From assembly GCF_016834655.1 (NCBI RefSeq), contig NZ_JAENHP010000003.1, positions 744,001 to 808,000 on the forward strand: a stretch of 64,000 bases of DNA. The letters are read 5' to 3'. This document shows positions 56,526-64,000 of this stretch, in pieces. Every line of letters starts with the position of its first letter. Positions within the stretch are counted from its first letter, which is position 1. The notes under the pieces are model-generated. The model was given only the letters and a program-made list of their open reading frames with translations, was not told the origin of the DNA and made no database searches. Source of the DNA: Paractinoplanes ovalisporus (GTDB lineage: Bacteria; Actinomycetota; Actinomycetes; Mycobacteriales; Micromonosporaceae). Made by a program: the position numbers and the translations under genes.

Positions 56526-57519
56526 CCAGGCGCTCGAGCTGGTCCTCCGACAGCTTGACGTCGAGTGCGGGCAGCGCGGCCTCGAACTGCTCCGGCGTAC
56601 GCGGACCGATCAGCGGCAGCACCCGGGGCGCGCCCTGGTGCAGGAGCCAGGCCAGCACGAGCTGGTTCGGGGTCACGCCGGTCTCCCCCGCGACCTCGGC
56701 CAGCACGGCCAGGCGGGCGTCGGTGTCGGGGCCGGTGTAGTTGTCCATCATCCAGTGGCCGTCCCGCTTGGCCGCGCTGTCGTAGACACCCTTGAGGATC
56801 GGCGAGTAGGCCACCAGCGTCTGGTCGTCGTGCTCGGCCAGATAGTCGAGCTGCTCGGCGTTCACGATGCTGCTGGACTCGACGCCGGCCCCGGGCCGCA
56901 GATACGAGTGCTGCTGCTGGACGGCCACGGGCAGGGTCCAGCCGTTGCGCGCGCACAGCTGCCGGATGCGCTCGAGCCGCCACGTGCGCACGTTCGACCA
57001 GCCGAGGTGCCGGACCTTCCCTTCCCGTACGAAGGAGTCCAGCACTTCGAGGGTCTCCTCGAGCGGAGTGGCCCGGTCGTCGACGTGCACGTAGTAGAGG
57101 TCGACGTGGTCGGTGCCGAGGCGGCGCAGGCTGCCCTCGAGCGCGCCGCGCAGGGTGCCGGCCCCGGCGCCTTCGAAGGTGCGGCGGGCCAGCTCCCAGT
57201 TCGGGTTGCCGTCGGCATCCCACAGGTCGGGCGAGTAGATCGGCACTGCGCTGCCCTTGGTGGCGAGGAAGACCTCGTCGCGGTGGTTGCCGTCGCGCAT
57301 CCAGCGGCCGAGCAGCTCCTCGCTCTGTCCGCCGAGGATGCCGGGGTGGGCCCACCACTCGTAGCAGTCGGCGGTGTCGAGGAAGGAGCCGCCGATCTCC
57401 AGGTAGCGGTTGAGGATGTGCACCGAGTCGCGCTCGTCGGTGCTGCCGCCCATCTGCATGGTCCCGAGCGCCATCGCGCTGACCTGCCGTCCGGTGCGGC
57501 CCAGTTCGATCGTCTGCAT
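56521..57519 (-). CDS. Aldo/keto reductase
   Basis: A 332-residue NADPH oxidoreductase. It begins MQTIELGRTGRQVSAMALGT, has DTADCYEWW (catalytic Asp and Tyr), LATKGS (Lys), DLYYVHVDD (His) and the NADP site RVLPLIGPRTPEQFEAALPAL. It is preceded by a promoter with a 19-bp spacer of the MerR-activated kind, which suggests induction by a small molecule or oxidative signal. Confidence 0.92.
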   Translation of the reverse strand: MQTIELGRTGRQVSAMALGTMQMGGSTDERDSVHILNRYLEIGGSFLDTADCYEWWAHPGILGGQSEELLGRWMRDGNHRDEVFLATKGSAVPIYSPDLWDADGNPNWELARRTFEGAGAGTLRGALEGSLRRLGTDHVDLYYVHVDDRATPLEETLEVLDSFVREGKVRHLGWSNVRTWRLERIRQLCARNGWTLPVAVQQQHSYLRPGAGVESSSIVNAEQLDYLAEHDDQTLVAYSPILKGVYDSAAKRDGHWMMDNYTGPDTDARLAVLAEVAGETGVTPNQLVLAWLLHQGAPRVLPLIGPRTPEQFEAALPALDVKLSEDQLERLA

Positions 57520-57557
57520 GTCCGGAACGCTAGGTCTTCGAGCGCGCTCTAGGTCAA
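57520..57557 (-). promoter_or_regulatory. MerR-type promoter with 19-bp spacer
   Basis: On the minus strand -35 TTGACC (57557-57552) and -10 TAGCGT (57532-57527) are separated by 19 bp containing GAGCGCGCTC dyad sequence. The -10 lies 7 nt before the ATG. A 19-bp spacer with a dyad is characteristic of promoters activated by MerR-family proteins. Confidence 0.65.
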
Positions 57558-57561
57558 GTCT

Positions 57562-58629
57562 TCACAGGGGCGACACCTTGAGCGAACCGATGCCACCGAC
57601 CGCCTCGATGGCGAGGCCGCCCGACACGTCGTCGTCGCCGCGCGAACGCACCGTCTCGCCGCCGTCGATGCCCTCGTCCCGGTCGCCGTTGAGCGAGATC
57701 GCGCCGGCGCCCTTGCGGACGCGCACCTTCACGGCGAACTCCCCCTCGGTGCCGATCCGCCACTCGTGGACACCGCCGGCCATCCGGATCTCGATCTGGC
57801 GGCTCTGCCGGGGCAGGGTGAGCCCGAGCTCGTTGGCCCCGCCCTCGAAGTAGAAGTCGCGCACCGATCCGCCGGCCATGTCGAAGTTGCCGCGCCGGAC
57901 CCCGCCCTCCATCCGGATCGTCCAGGTGATCCGCTCGTCGAGCACCACGCTGACGTCGCCCGTGCCCCGCTCGCCCCGGCGCTCGGCGGTGAGGGTCAGT
58001 TCGGTGCCGTCCAGCTTCGCGTCGGGGACCACGCCGCTGCCGTCGGGCGAGCTGACCTTGGCGATGCCGTCGCGCGGGGGCCGGCCCAGCGACACGTTGA
58101 GCTCGGTGAGGCCGGAGGCGAGCACGAAGGTGCCGGCCGCGAACGCCGGCCCGGCCGGCGGCGCCGGGGAGGCCGAGGTCGGCGGGGGCGCGGCGGCCGA
58201 GGCCGAGGCCGAGGTCGGCGCCGGAGAGGGCTCGATCGAGACCGGCGGGCTCGGGGCACCGCCGACGATGATGTCGGGGTCGGAGGCGGCCGTGGGCGGC
58301 GCGGCCGTCTCGTCGCTGCCGACCATGCGGGTCAGCACGATCGCGCTGACGCCCAGGAAGAGGACGGCGCCGGTCACGGCCGCGAGCAGGCGCAGACGGC
58401 GGCGCGGAGGTTCCGGCGGCTGCCCGATGACGGTCGTCGGATTCGGGCTCCGGTCGGGCCAGTAGTCGGAGATGCGGGGCAGGGTGACCGGGGCCGGTTT
58501 CGCCTGGCCGGTCGGGCCGGCCGATCCCGCGTACGTGCCGTTGTCGTACTCGCCGGTGTCGGGGACCAGCGCGTATTCCCCCGTCGGCGGAAGGTCGTCA
58601 GTGTGCGGAGGGCGGGCGGAGCCGTCCAT
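57562..58629 (-). CDS. Membrane-anchored protein with beta-rich extracytoplasmic domain
   Basis: A 355-residue protein. A Pro/Thr-rich cytoplasmic tail of about 78 residues is followed by one membrane helix (LLAAVTGAVLFLGVSAIVLT), a low-complexity Ala/Pro/Ser linker (residues 120-165) and a C-terminal domain of repeated short beta-strands with Gly turns (GNFDMAGGSVRDFYFEGG, IEIRMAGGVHEWRIG), reminiscent of DUF4097-type beta-solenoids. GAGGAGG precedes the ATG. Function unknown; probably cell-surface. Confidence 0.72.
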   Translation of the reverse strand: MDGSARPPHTDDLPPTGEYALVPDTGEYDNGTYAGSAGPTGQAKPAPVTLPRISDYWPDRSPNPTTVIGQPPEPPRRRLRLLAAVTGAVLFLGVSAIVLTRMVGSDETAAPPTAASDPDIIVGGAPSPPVSIEPSPAPTSASASAAAPPPTSASPAPPAGPAFAAGTFVLASGLTELNVSLGRPPRDGIAKVSSPDGSGVVPDAKLDGTELTLTAERRGERGTGDVSVVLDERITWTIRMEGGVRRGNFDMAGGSVRDFYFEGGANELGLTLPRQSRQIEIRMAGGVHEWRIGTEGEFAVKVRVRKGAGAISLNGDRDEGIDGGETVRSRGDDDVSGGLAIEAVGGIGSLKVSPL

Positions 58630-58769
58630 CGCGCCTCCTCGGTGCGGCCTCGGCGACCCGCGGACCCGGGTGCCGTCACCGGGTGGTACGGGCGGGACCT
58701 GGCGAGAGTTCGATTTCCGTCCACGTCTCGTCGGAGCGTCCGAACACTTGCCATTGGCGGCTTTCGCCG

Positions 58770-58803
58770 TAAGAATGCCTTTCCGACAGCTTAAGAATGC
58801 CTT
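58770..58803 (+). promoter_or_regulatory. Direct repeats TAAGAATGCCTT, 22 bp apart
   Basis: Two identical 12-bp copies (58770-58781 and 58792-58803) are exactly 22 bp apart, about two helical turns, and lie 28 bp before the CBM42 gene start in an otherwise GC-rich region. They look like binding sites for an activator or response regulator. Confidence 0.5.
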
Positions 58804-58831
58804 AGCCGGTGGCTCGCGGATCGGAATTCAC

Positions 58832-59725
58832 ATGCCCGACGAGGATAGACCCGAGCGGTTGCGGATCGGCGGTTGGGTTCCGCCGTACCGCGACACCAAA
58901 GGTCCTCTTCGCCCACCTGTTCCTCCTCGCCGCCGAGCCGCCGGCCTCACCGCCGCACTGTGGAACGGCCCGATCCGCCGCCACACGTCCACCGGCCTCG
59001 GCCGCCGGGTGGTCGCGGCCGCGGCGACCGGCGTGGTGATCGCCGTGGCCGGACTGACCGCGCTCGCCCTGCGCGGCGACGACGGCGACTCCTCCCTGGT
59101 ACAGCGCGTGGTGCTGCCGCCGTACACCCCGTCAGCCCCGGTCTCGATCCTGCCCGCGCCGACCACCAGCAGCGCGGGCCCCGGCTCGATCACCCGCACC
59201 CCGACCCGCCACCGCGAGACCGAGGCCACCCGCACCCGGCCCACGACCAAGCCGCCGACCAGCCGCCCGCCGACCACCGCCCCGGCCGCGACCCAGCTGG
59301 TGGTCGGCGCGACGGTCGGGCTCGCCCACGCCGACTACCCCGGCTACCGGCTGCGCCACCACGACTTCGTGGCCCGTTTCGACGCCATCGACGAGGGCAG
59401 TTCCCGCGGCACCCGGCAGGATTCCCGATTCACCGTCCGGCGCGGATTGGCGTCGTCGAGCTGCGTCTCGCTCGAGTCAGTCAACTTTCCGGGCTATTTC
59501 CTGCGGCACCGCGACTACGTCCTGCACCTCGACCGGCGGGACGGTTCCGATTTGTTCGACAAGGACGGCACATTCTGCCCGCACGCGGTCCGCGACGGCG
59601 CCGCGCTCATTCTGGAATCGGTCAATTACCCGTCGTACTACCTGGTCGGCAGCAATCGCGGCGTGCGCATCGAAAGGGTCAGCCCCGGACGGGCCACCGC
59701 CTTCCTCGTCCGCGAGGCGGTCTGA
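58832..59725 (+). CDS. Membrane-anchored protein with AbfB/CBM42 domain
   Basis: A 297-residue protein with a short cytoplasmic tail, one membrane helix (VVAAAATGVVIAVAGLTALAL), a Thr/Pro-rich linker (residues 110-150) and a C-terminal arabinofuranosidase-B-like beta-trefoil (CBM42). The three trefoil repeats are visible as GLAHADYPGYRLRHHDF, SLESVNFPGYFLRHRDYVL and ILESVNYPSYYLVGSN. No catalytic domain is attached, so it probably binds arabinose-containing polysaccharide at the cell surface. It is divergent from a similar anchored protein. Confidence 0.82.
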   Translation: MPDEDRPERLRIGGWVPPYRDTKGPLRPPVPPRRRAAGLTAALWNGPIRRHTSTGLGRRVVAAAATGVVIAVAGLTALALRGDDGDSSLVQRVVLPPYTPSAPVSILPAPTTSSAGPGSITRTPTRHRETEATRTRPTTKPPTSRPPTTAPAATQLVVGATVGLAHADYPGYRLRHHDFVARFDAIDEGSSRGTRQDSRFTVRRGLASSSCVSLESVNFPGYFLRHRDYVLHLDRRDGSDLFDKDGTFCPHAVRDGAALILESVNYPSYYLVGSNRGVRIERVSPGRATAFLVREAV

Positions 59726-59829
59726 GCACCGTTCGTCATCCCGGCCGCACGCCCGGTACTCGCGACCGGTCCGCACGGTACGAACCGCGGCGTGGTGCTT
59801 TCCCGGCAGGACAGGCCCTAGCAGCGCGG

Positions 59830-62310
59830 CTAAGGTGCGGCGGGCAGGCCGGGGCGGGGCAGGCGGAGCAGCAGGCTCGCGCCGGGCTGGGCGCTCGTGT
59901 CGACGGTGATGGTTCCGTGGTGCAGGCCGGCCACGGTCTCGGCCAGCGTCAACCCCAGCCCCGCGCCTGGCACGCCCTGGTGGGCCACGTTGCTGGCGCG
60001 GTAGAAGCGTTCGAACAGGCGCTCGTGCTCGCCCGGCGGGATGCCGATGCCGGTGTCGGAGACACGCAGCTCGGCCGCCTCCGGCGAGGCCGTCAGCGAC
60101 ACCCGGATGTCGCCGCCGCGGGGTGTGTAGGCGATGGCGTTGTCCAGCAGGTTGGCCACGACCTGCCGTAACCGGCCGGCGTCGCCGAACAGGTGCAGCT
60201 CGCTGGGCAGCTCACTGTGCAGCCGTACCCCCGCCGCCCCGGCCGAGGGTTCGGCGGAGGCCACCGCGTCCGCGACCACCCCGGACAGGTCGATCTCGGA
60301 CGGGTCGAGGCGCAGGTGCCCACTCTGCAGGCCGGCCAGGTCGAGCAGGTTGTCGACCACGCCGCTGAGGTCGCGGGCGTTGCGCTCGATCACCCGGGCC
60401 ATGTCGGCGGTCTCGCCGTCGGTCGCGGCGTCCTCGGCCAGCAGTCCCGCGTAGCTCGTGATCGAGGTCAGCGGGGTGCGCAACTGGTGGCCGACCAAGG
60501 TCAGGAAGTCGTTGCGGGTGCGGGCCAGCTGTTCGGCCAGGTCGGCGTACCGGCGCAGCGCGATGAACAGGCCGAGCTGGGCCGCCACGCCGCTGAGCAG
60601 TACGGTCAGCAGCTCCTCGTCGTCCTCCTCGGCGGCCGCGAAGCAGGCCATGACGCCCAGCAGCACGCCCCCGTCGCGTACGGGAAGCGCGATGACGGTG
60701 TGCAGACCGCGCCGCGCGTAGTCCTGGGCGTCGGTGACCTCCTCGCCGGCCGCGCGGGCGATGTCGGGCACCCAGAGCGGCTGCCCCGATTCCCAGACGG
60801 TGCCGATGATGCCGGCGCCCTTGCGGATGGTCCCGGCGGTCACGGGTCCGGGCAGGTCGGGGCGGGTGCTCCAGTGCGCGCTCGGCTGGAGGGTGCCGGT
60901 GACGGTGTCCAGCAGCCACAGTTCCCCGTACGGCCACCGCAACGCCTCGCAGACCGTCTCCAGCACCGCCGTCGCGGCCTCGGGCACGTCGGACGACTCG
61001 GTGAAGATCTTCCGGATCCGCCGTTCCGCGGTGTGGAACAACTCAGTCCGGCGCGCCGCCGTGACCTCGTGCAGGGCGGCGACCGCGCCCAGGCGGCGGC
61101 CCTCGCCGGTGGTGATCGGCTGCGCGTGGGCCGCGAAGACCCGCTCCCGGCCGTCGCCCGCCATGATCAACAGGTCGTCCGCGACGACGTGTTCCCCGCG
61201 CAGCGCCCGCAGCACGGGCGTCCGGGACAGGGGCAACCGGGAGCCGTCGAGGTCGCGCAGGGCCTCGGCCGCGGTCTGTTCCACCTCGTCCGAGGTCCAG
61301 TCGTCGGCGATGCCGTGCACCTCGCGCAGGGCCCGGTTCATCACCAGGATGTGGCCGTCCACATCGACCGCGACGACGCCCACGTCCAGGCTTTCCAGCA
61401 GCGCGGCCAGGAAGCTCCGTTGACGCTCGGCCTCGGTCTCGGCCGCTGCCTCGCGGGTGCGGTCGGTGATGAAGGCGCAGGCCAGTGAGCCCGACGCGCC
61501 GTGCACGACCGAAAGCAGGATCCGGGTCGGCACGAGGTGCCCGTCCCGGTGGCGCAGGTCGACCGTACGCGGCACCGGATGGTCGCAGGCCGGCCCGGTG
61601 AACAGCCGTTCCAGAGCCTCCCCGATCGACCGTTCGCCGTTCCCGGGCAGCACGGACTCGCCGACGTGGCGGCCCACGACCTCGTCGGCCCGCCAGCCCA
61701 GCAGCTCCCGCGCCGCGCGGTTGAACCCGGCGACCGTGCCCTCGGTGTCGACCGCGATGAACGCCTCCTGCAGGCTCTCCATGAGGCCGGCCAGGTCGAG
61801 ACCGGTCACTGCGGCCGACGCTGTGCCCCGGCCCGGGACCGGCACCGGATCGAGCAGGTGCGCGACTTCCAGCAGCATCGAGACTTCCCGGTCGCCCCAC
61901 CGGCGTTGGTCGGTGTCCATCACTGCCAGCGCTCCGACCGGCCGGTCGTCCTCGTCGCGCAGGGGCACCGCGGCGAACGCCCGTACGCCGAAATCGACGT
62001 TCAGGGGGTGCTGCTCCAGGTCGGGGACGCACGCCGGCGCGTCCTGGATGACCGCGTACTTGCCGACCGAGTACCCCGTCGACGCCCACCCGCCGGCCGC
62101 CAGCCGCGGCGGCAGGCCGTACGACCCGGCGAAGTGTTCCTTGTGGCGGCCGACGAAGGTGACCGCGCCCATCGGCGCGCCCAGCAGCTGGGCCGCGAGC
62201 TGGGCGATGCCGTCGAGCGGCATGGGCCGGGCCGAGCTGGTCCGCCGGGCCCGGTCCGCCGCGGCCAGCCGCTGTCTGTCGGCCAGCACTGTCTCGTCCT
62301 CAACGGGCAT
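59830..62310 (-). CDS. Multi-sensor histidine kinase (GAF-PAS-PAS-GAF-HisKA-HATPase)
   Basis: An 826-residue soluble kinase. Domains in order: GAF (about 30-150), PAS (175-285, AFIAVDTEGTVAGFNRAA), PAS (300-415, GVVAVDVDGHILVMNRAL), GAF (430-590), HisKA with the phospho-accepting His in FLTLVGHQLRTPLTS, and HATPase_c (NLLDNAIAYTPRGG, DTGIGIPPG, GAGLGLTLAE). There are no membrane helices, so it senses cytoplasmic or diffusible cues. It lies 36 nt downstream of the EAL gene on the same strand, linking phosphorelay and cyclic di-GMP signalling. No response regulator is adjacent. Confidence 0.9.
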   Translation of the reverse strand: MPVEDETVLADRQRLAAADRARRTSSARPMPLDGIAQLAAQLLGAPMGAVTFVGRHKEHFAGSYGLPPRLAAGGWASTGYSVGKYAVIQDAPACVPDLEQHPLNVDFGVRAFAAVPLRDEDDRPVGALAVMDTDQRRWGDREVSMLLEVAHLLDPVPVPGRGTASAAVTGLDLAGLMESLQEAFIAVDTEGTVAGFNRAARELLGWRADEVVGRHVGESVLPGNGERSIGEALERLFTGPACDHPVPRTVDLRHRDGHLVPTRILLSVVHGASGSLACAFITDRTREAAAETEAERQRSFLAALLESLDVGVVAVDVDGHILVMNRALREVHGIADDWTSDEVEQTAAEALRDLDGSRLPLSRTPVLRALRGEHVVADDLLIMAGDGRERVFAAHAQPITTGEGRRLGAVAALHEVTAARRTELFHTAERRIRKIFTESSDVPEAATAVLETVCEALRWPYGELWLLDTVTGTLQPSAHWSTRPDLPGPVTAGTIRKGAGIIGTVWESGQPLWVPDIARAAGEEVTDAQDYARRGLHTVIALPVRDGGVLLGVMACFAAAEEDDEELLTVLLSGVAAQLGLFIALRRYADLAEQLARTRNDFLTLVGHQLRTPLTSITSYAGLLAEDAATDGETADMARVIERNARDLSGVVDNLLDLAGLQSGHLRLDPSEIDLSGVVADAVASAEPSAGAAGVRLHSELPSELHLFGDAGRLRQVVANLLDNAIAYTPRGGDIRVSLTASPEAAELRVSDTGIGIPPGEHERLFERFYRASNVAHQGVPGAGLGLTLAETVAGLHHGTITVDTSAQPGASLLLRLPRPGLPAAP

Positions 62311-62346
62311 GGCCCCCGCCCCCGTCCGTCCGCTGCGACCCGCGGC

Positions 62347-64000
62347 TTACCCGTCGCCACCGGAGCAAAACCTGCCTTTTCCGGCAGGCGCGGGGCGGCC
62401 CAGGTGGTAGCCCTGGCCGTGGTCGCAGCCCAGGGCACGCAGGGTCTGCTCCTGCTCGGCGGTCTCGATCCCCTCGGCCGTGACCGTCATGCCCATCTCG
62501 TGGCAGGCCGCGATGATCAGGCCGAGCACGCCGCTCTCGTGGAACCCCAGCAGGAGTTCGGCGGCCAGCTTGGCCTCGGTGAACGGCAGCGCGGTGAGGA
62601 CGGCCAGGCTGGAGTAGCCGGTGCCGAAGTCGTCGAGGGCCAGCCGCACCCCGAGGCCGCCCAGCCCGGCCAGCACCGAGCGGTAGGGCAGGGCCTCGCC
62701 GGTCTCGGTGATCTCGAGCTGGAGGCGGTCGGCGGGCAGGCCGCTGCGGTGCAGGATGTCGGCCACGGCGGCGACCAGGCCGGGGTCGCTCAGCTGCACC
62801 GGGGACAGGTTGACGCTGACCAGCAGGTCATGGCCGGCCCGGCGCCACTCGGCGCCCTGACGGCAGGCCTGCTCGAGCAGGGTGCGGCCGAGGCGGTGGA
62901 TCAGGCCCGTACGCTCGGCGACCTGGATGAACTGCTGCGGGTCGAGCGGTCTGCCGCCGGGGCGCGGCCAGCGGGCCAGGGCCTCGACCCCGATCGTGGC
63001 GCCGTCGGCCAGCCGGACCAGGGGCTGGTAGTGCAGGGTGAACTCGCCGCGATCGAGGGCGGCCGGCATCGCGGCGGCCAGGCGGTGCCGGCGGCGTTCC
63101 TCGGCCGCGCGGGCCGGGTCGAACAGCTCGGGGCCGAGCCTGTCCTGCCGGGCCCAGCGCAGGGCCAGCCGGGCGTCGTGCAGCCAGCGGTCGGGTTCGC
63201 TGCCCGCCACCGGCCGCTCGACCAGGCCGATCACCGGGGTGACGTGCAGGTCGTGGCCGTCGATCGGCACCGGGCCGGCCAGCAGCCGGACCGCCTGGTC
63301 GGCCACCTTGATCAGGTCGTCGGGCCCGGTGGTGCCGGTGACCAGCACGGCGAACTGGTCGTCGGCCAGGTGGGCCAGGACGCCCAGCGGGCGCAGCCGG
63401 CGCGCGATCGCGGTCAGCAGACGGGCGCCGTTGTCGGGTCCCAGGGTGTCGGAGAGTTCGTCGTAGCGGTCGAGGCTGATCAGCAGCAGGCCCAGCCGCT
63501 GCCCGCGGTCGATTTCGGCCAGAGTGCGGCGCAGGTGCTGCTCGTTGGGCAGGCCGGTGTCGGGGCGGTGCAGGACGGCCTGCTGGAGCTGCCGTTGCAG
63601 GTCGAGCTGGACCGCCCGCCAATGGATCTTCTCGGAGCGGTTCATCTCTTCGGCGGCGCGGACGGCGGCGTCGCGCTGAGCGGCCACAAAACCGGTCACC
63701 AGGCGGTCGAGCAGGTCGAGAATCCGCCGACGGGTCTCGTCGTCCTCCCCCACCACCGCCGGGAGCCGGCCGGCGATCAGGTGCACGGTCGCCCCGATCA
63801 CCGGGGGCGCCGACATGCGCAGGTCGACCAGTTCGGCTCCGATACGGGCGCCCGGCGCGGCGTCGAACGGTTCGGCCCGGACCGCCGCCACGAACTCCTC
63901 GAGCAGGTCGCGCAGGGCGGCGCGGGCCCGGGCCCGGACGCCGGGGACGAAGCCCGCGGCCACCACGCCGCGCAGCCACTGCTCGGTGAGCCCGTCGAGG
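62347..64000 (-). CDS. Degenerate GGDEF-EAL phosphodiesterase (5' end outside window)
   Basis: More than 550 residues are visible and the frame continues past base 64000 (LTEQWLRG precedes), so the start is not in the window. After an N-terminal helical region comes a GGDEF domain whose active-site motif is replaced (HLADDQFAVLV), so it cannot make cyclic di-GMP. The EAL domain is intact (GVEALARW, LEITETGEA, DDFGTGYSSL, TAEGIETAEQ), so it is probably a phosphodiesterase with a regulatory GGDEF relic. It is followed closely by the multi-sensor kinase and is likely in its operon. Confidence 0.88.
   Translation of the reverse strand, partial: LDGLTEQWLRGVVAAGFVPGVRARARAALRDLLEEFVAAVRAEPFDAAPGARIGAELVDLRMSAPPVIGATVHLIAGRLPAVVGEDDETRRRILDLLDRLVTGFVAAQRDAAVRAAEEMNRSEKIHWRAVQLDLQRQLQQAVLHRPDTGLPNEQHLRRTLAEIDRGQRLGLLLISLDRYDELSDTLGPDNGARLLTAIARRLRPLGVLAHLADDQFAVLVTGTTGPDDLIKVADQAVRLLAGPVPIDGHDLHVTPVIGLVERPVAGSEPDRWLHDARLALRWARQDRLGPELFDPARAAEERRRHRLAAAMPAALDRGEFTLHYQPLVRLADGATIGVEALARWPRPGGRPLDPQQFIQVAERTGLIHRLGRTLLEQACRQGAEWRRAGHDLLVSVNLSPVQLSDPGLVAAVADILHRSGLPADRLQLEITETGEALPYRSVLAGLGGLGVRLALDDFGTGYSSLAVLTALPFTEAKLAAELLLGFHESGVLGLIIAACHEMGMTVTAEGIETAEQEQTLRALGCDHGQGYHLGRPAPAGKGRFCSGGDG

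Overview
This 64 kb window comes from the chromosome of a very high-GC actinobacterium. GTG starts are frequent, many promoters are leaderless (a TANNNT hexamer 6-7 nt before the start codon), NarL-type two-component genes and GGDEF/EAL proteins are common, and the gene content suggests Micromonosporaceae, probably an Actinoplanes-like genus. The genus is an inference from gene content. I saw no rRNA, tRNA, CRISPR array, transposase or prophage.

Layout. 1-4.5 kb: a pair of dynamin-like GTPases (IniA/IniC type) divergent from an AidB-like acyl-CoA dehydrogenase. 4.5-13.3 kb, all on the plus strand: a membrane GGDEF-EAL protein, an MFS carrier, a TPR protein, an ABC exporter, a NarL-type kinase/regulator pair and a small two-helix membrane protein. 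13.3-22.8 kb: an AAA+ ATPase, a GH13 alpha-glucosidase, a P-loop kinase-like protein, an operon of membrane protein, winged-helix regulator and methyltransferase with a clear operator, an ICMT-like enzyme, a ROK regulator and glycogen phosphorylase. 22.8-30.4 kb: an anti-sigma-like protein and a DUF1996 protein, a TAP-type hydrolase, a PCD-glyoxalase fusion, a small secreted protein, an NB-ARC ATPase and TetR. 30.4-39.2 kb: a drug exporter with two palindromic operators, a second GGDEF-EAL protein and a fatty-acyl cluster (thiolase, long FabG, MaoC-type dehydratase, acyl-CoA dehydrogenase). 39.2-47.8 kb: an unrecognised protein, a CDGSH iron-sulfur protein divergent from a haem-oxygenase-like di-iron protein, an aldo/keto reductase, GNAT, a MarR/MFS drug exporter operon, and DUF2332 and YjbR proteins. 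47.8-49.9 kb: an erm 23S rRNA methyltransferase behind a 35-residue leader peptide with an RMRAR motif and a hairpin. 49.9-54.1 kb: an M20 deacylase divergent from a GNAT, SIS, enolase-superfamily racemase and globin operon, which resembles the N-succinylamino acid racemase route from D- to L-amino acids. 54.2-64 kb: LysR, a secretory lipase, an aldo/keto reductase behind a MerR-type promoter, two membrane-anchored proteins (one with a CBM42 domain), a multi-sensor histidine kinase and an EAL protein that runs off the window.

The most unusual pattern is a set of ten extragenic tandem-repeat arrays with unrelated units of 15, 17, 18, 21, 25, 27, 29, 33, 44/18 and 47 bp. In eight of them the unit contains the stop codon of the neighbouring gene and often its last codons, as if each array grew by duplication of that gene's 3' end. 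In one case a duplicated stop-codon segment supplies the GTG start and a hexapeptide-repeat N-terminus of the next gene. A ninth array abuts a stop codon less clearly, and one lies in a divergent promoter region.
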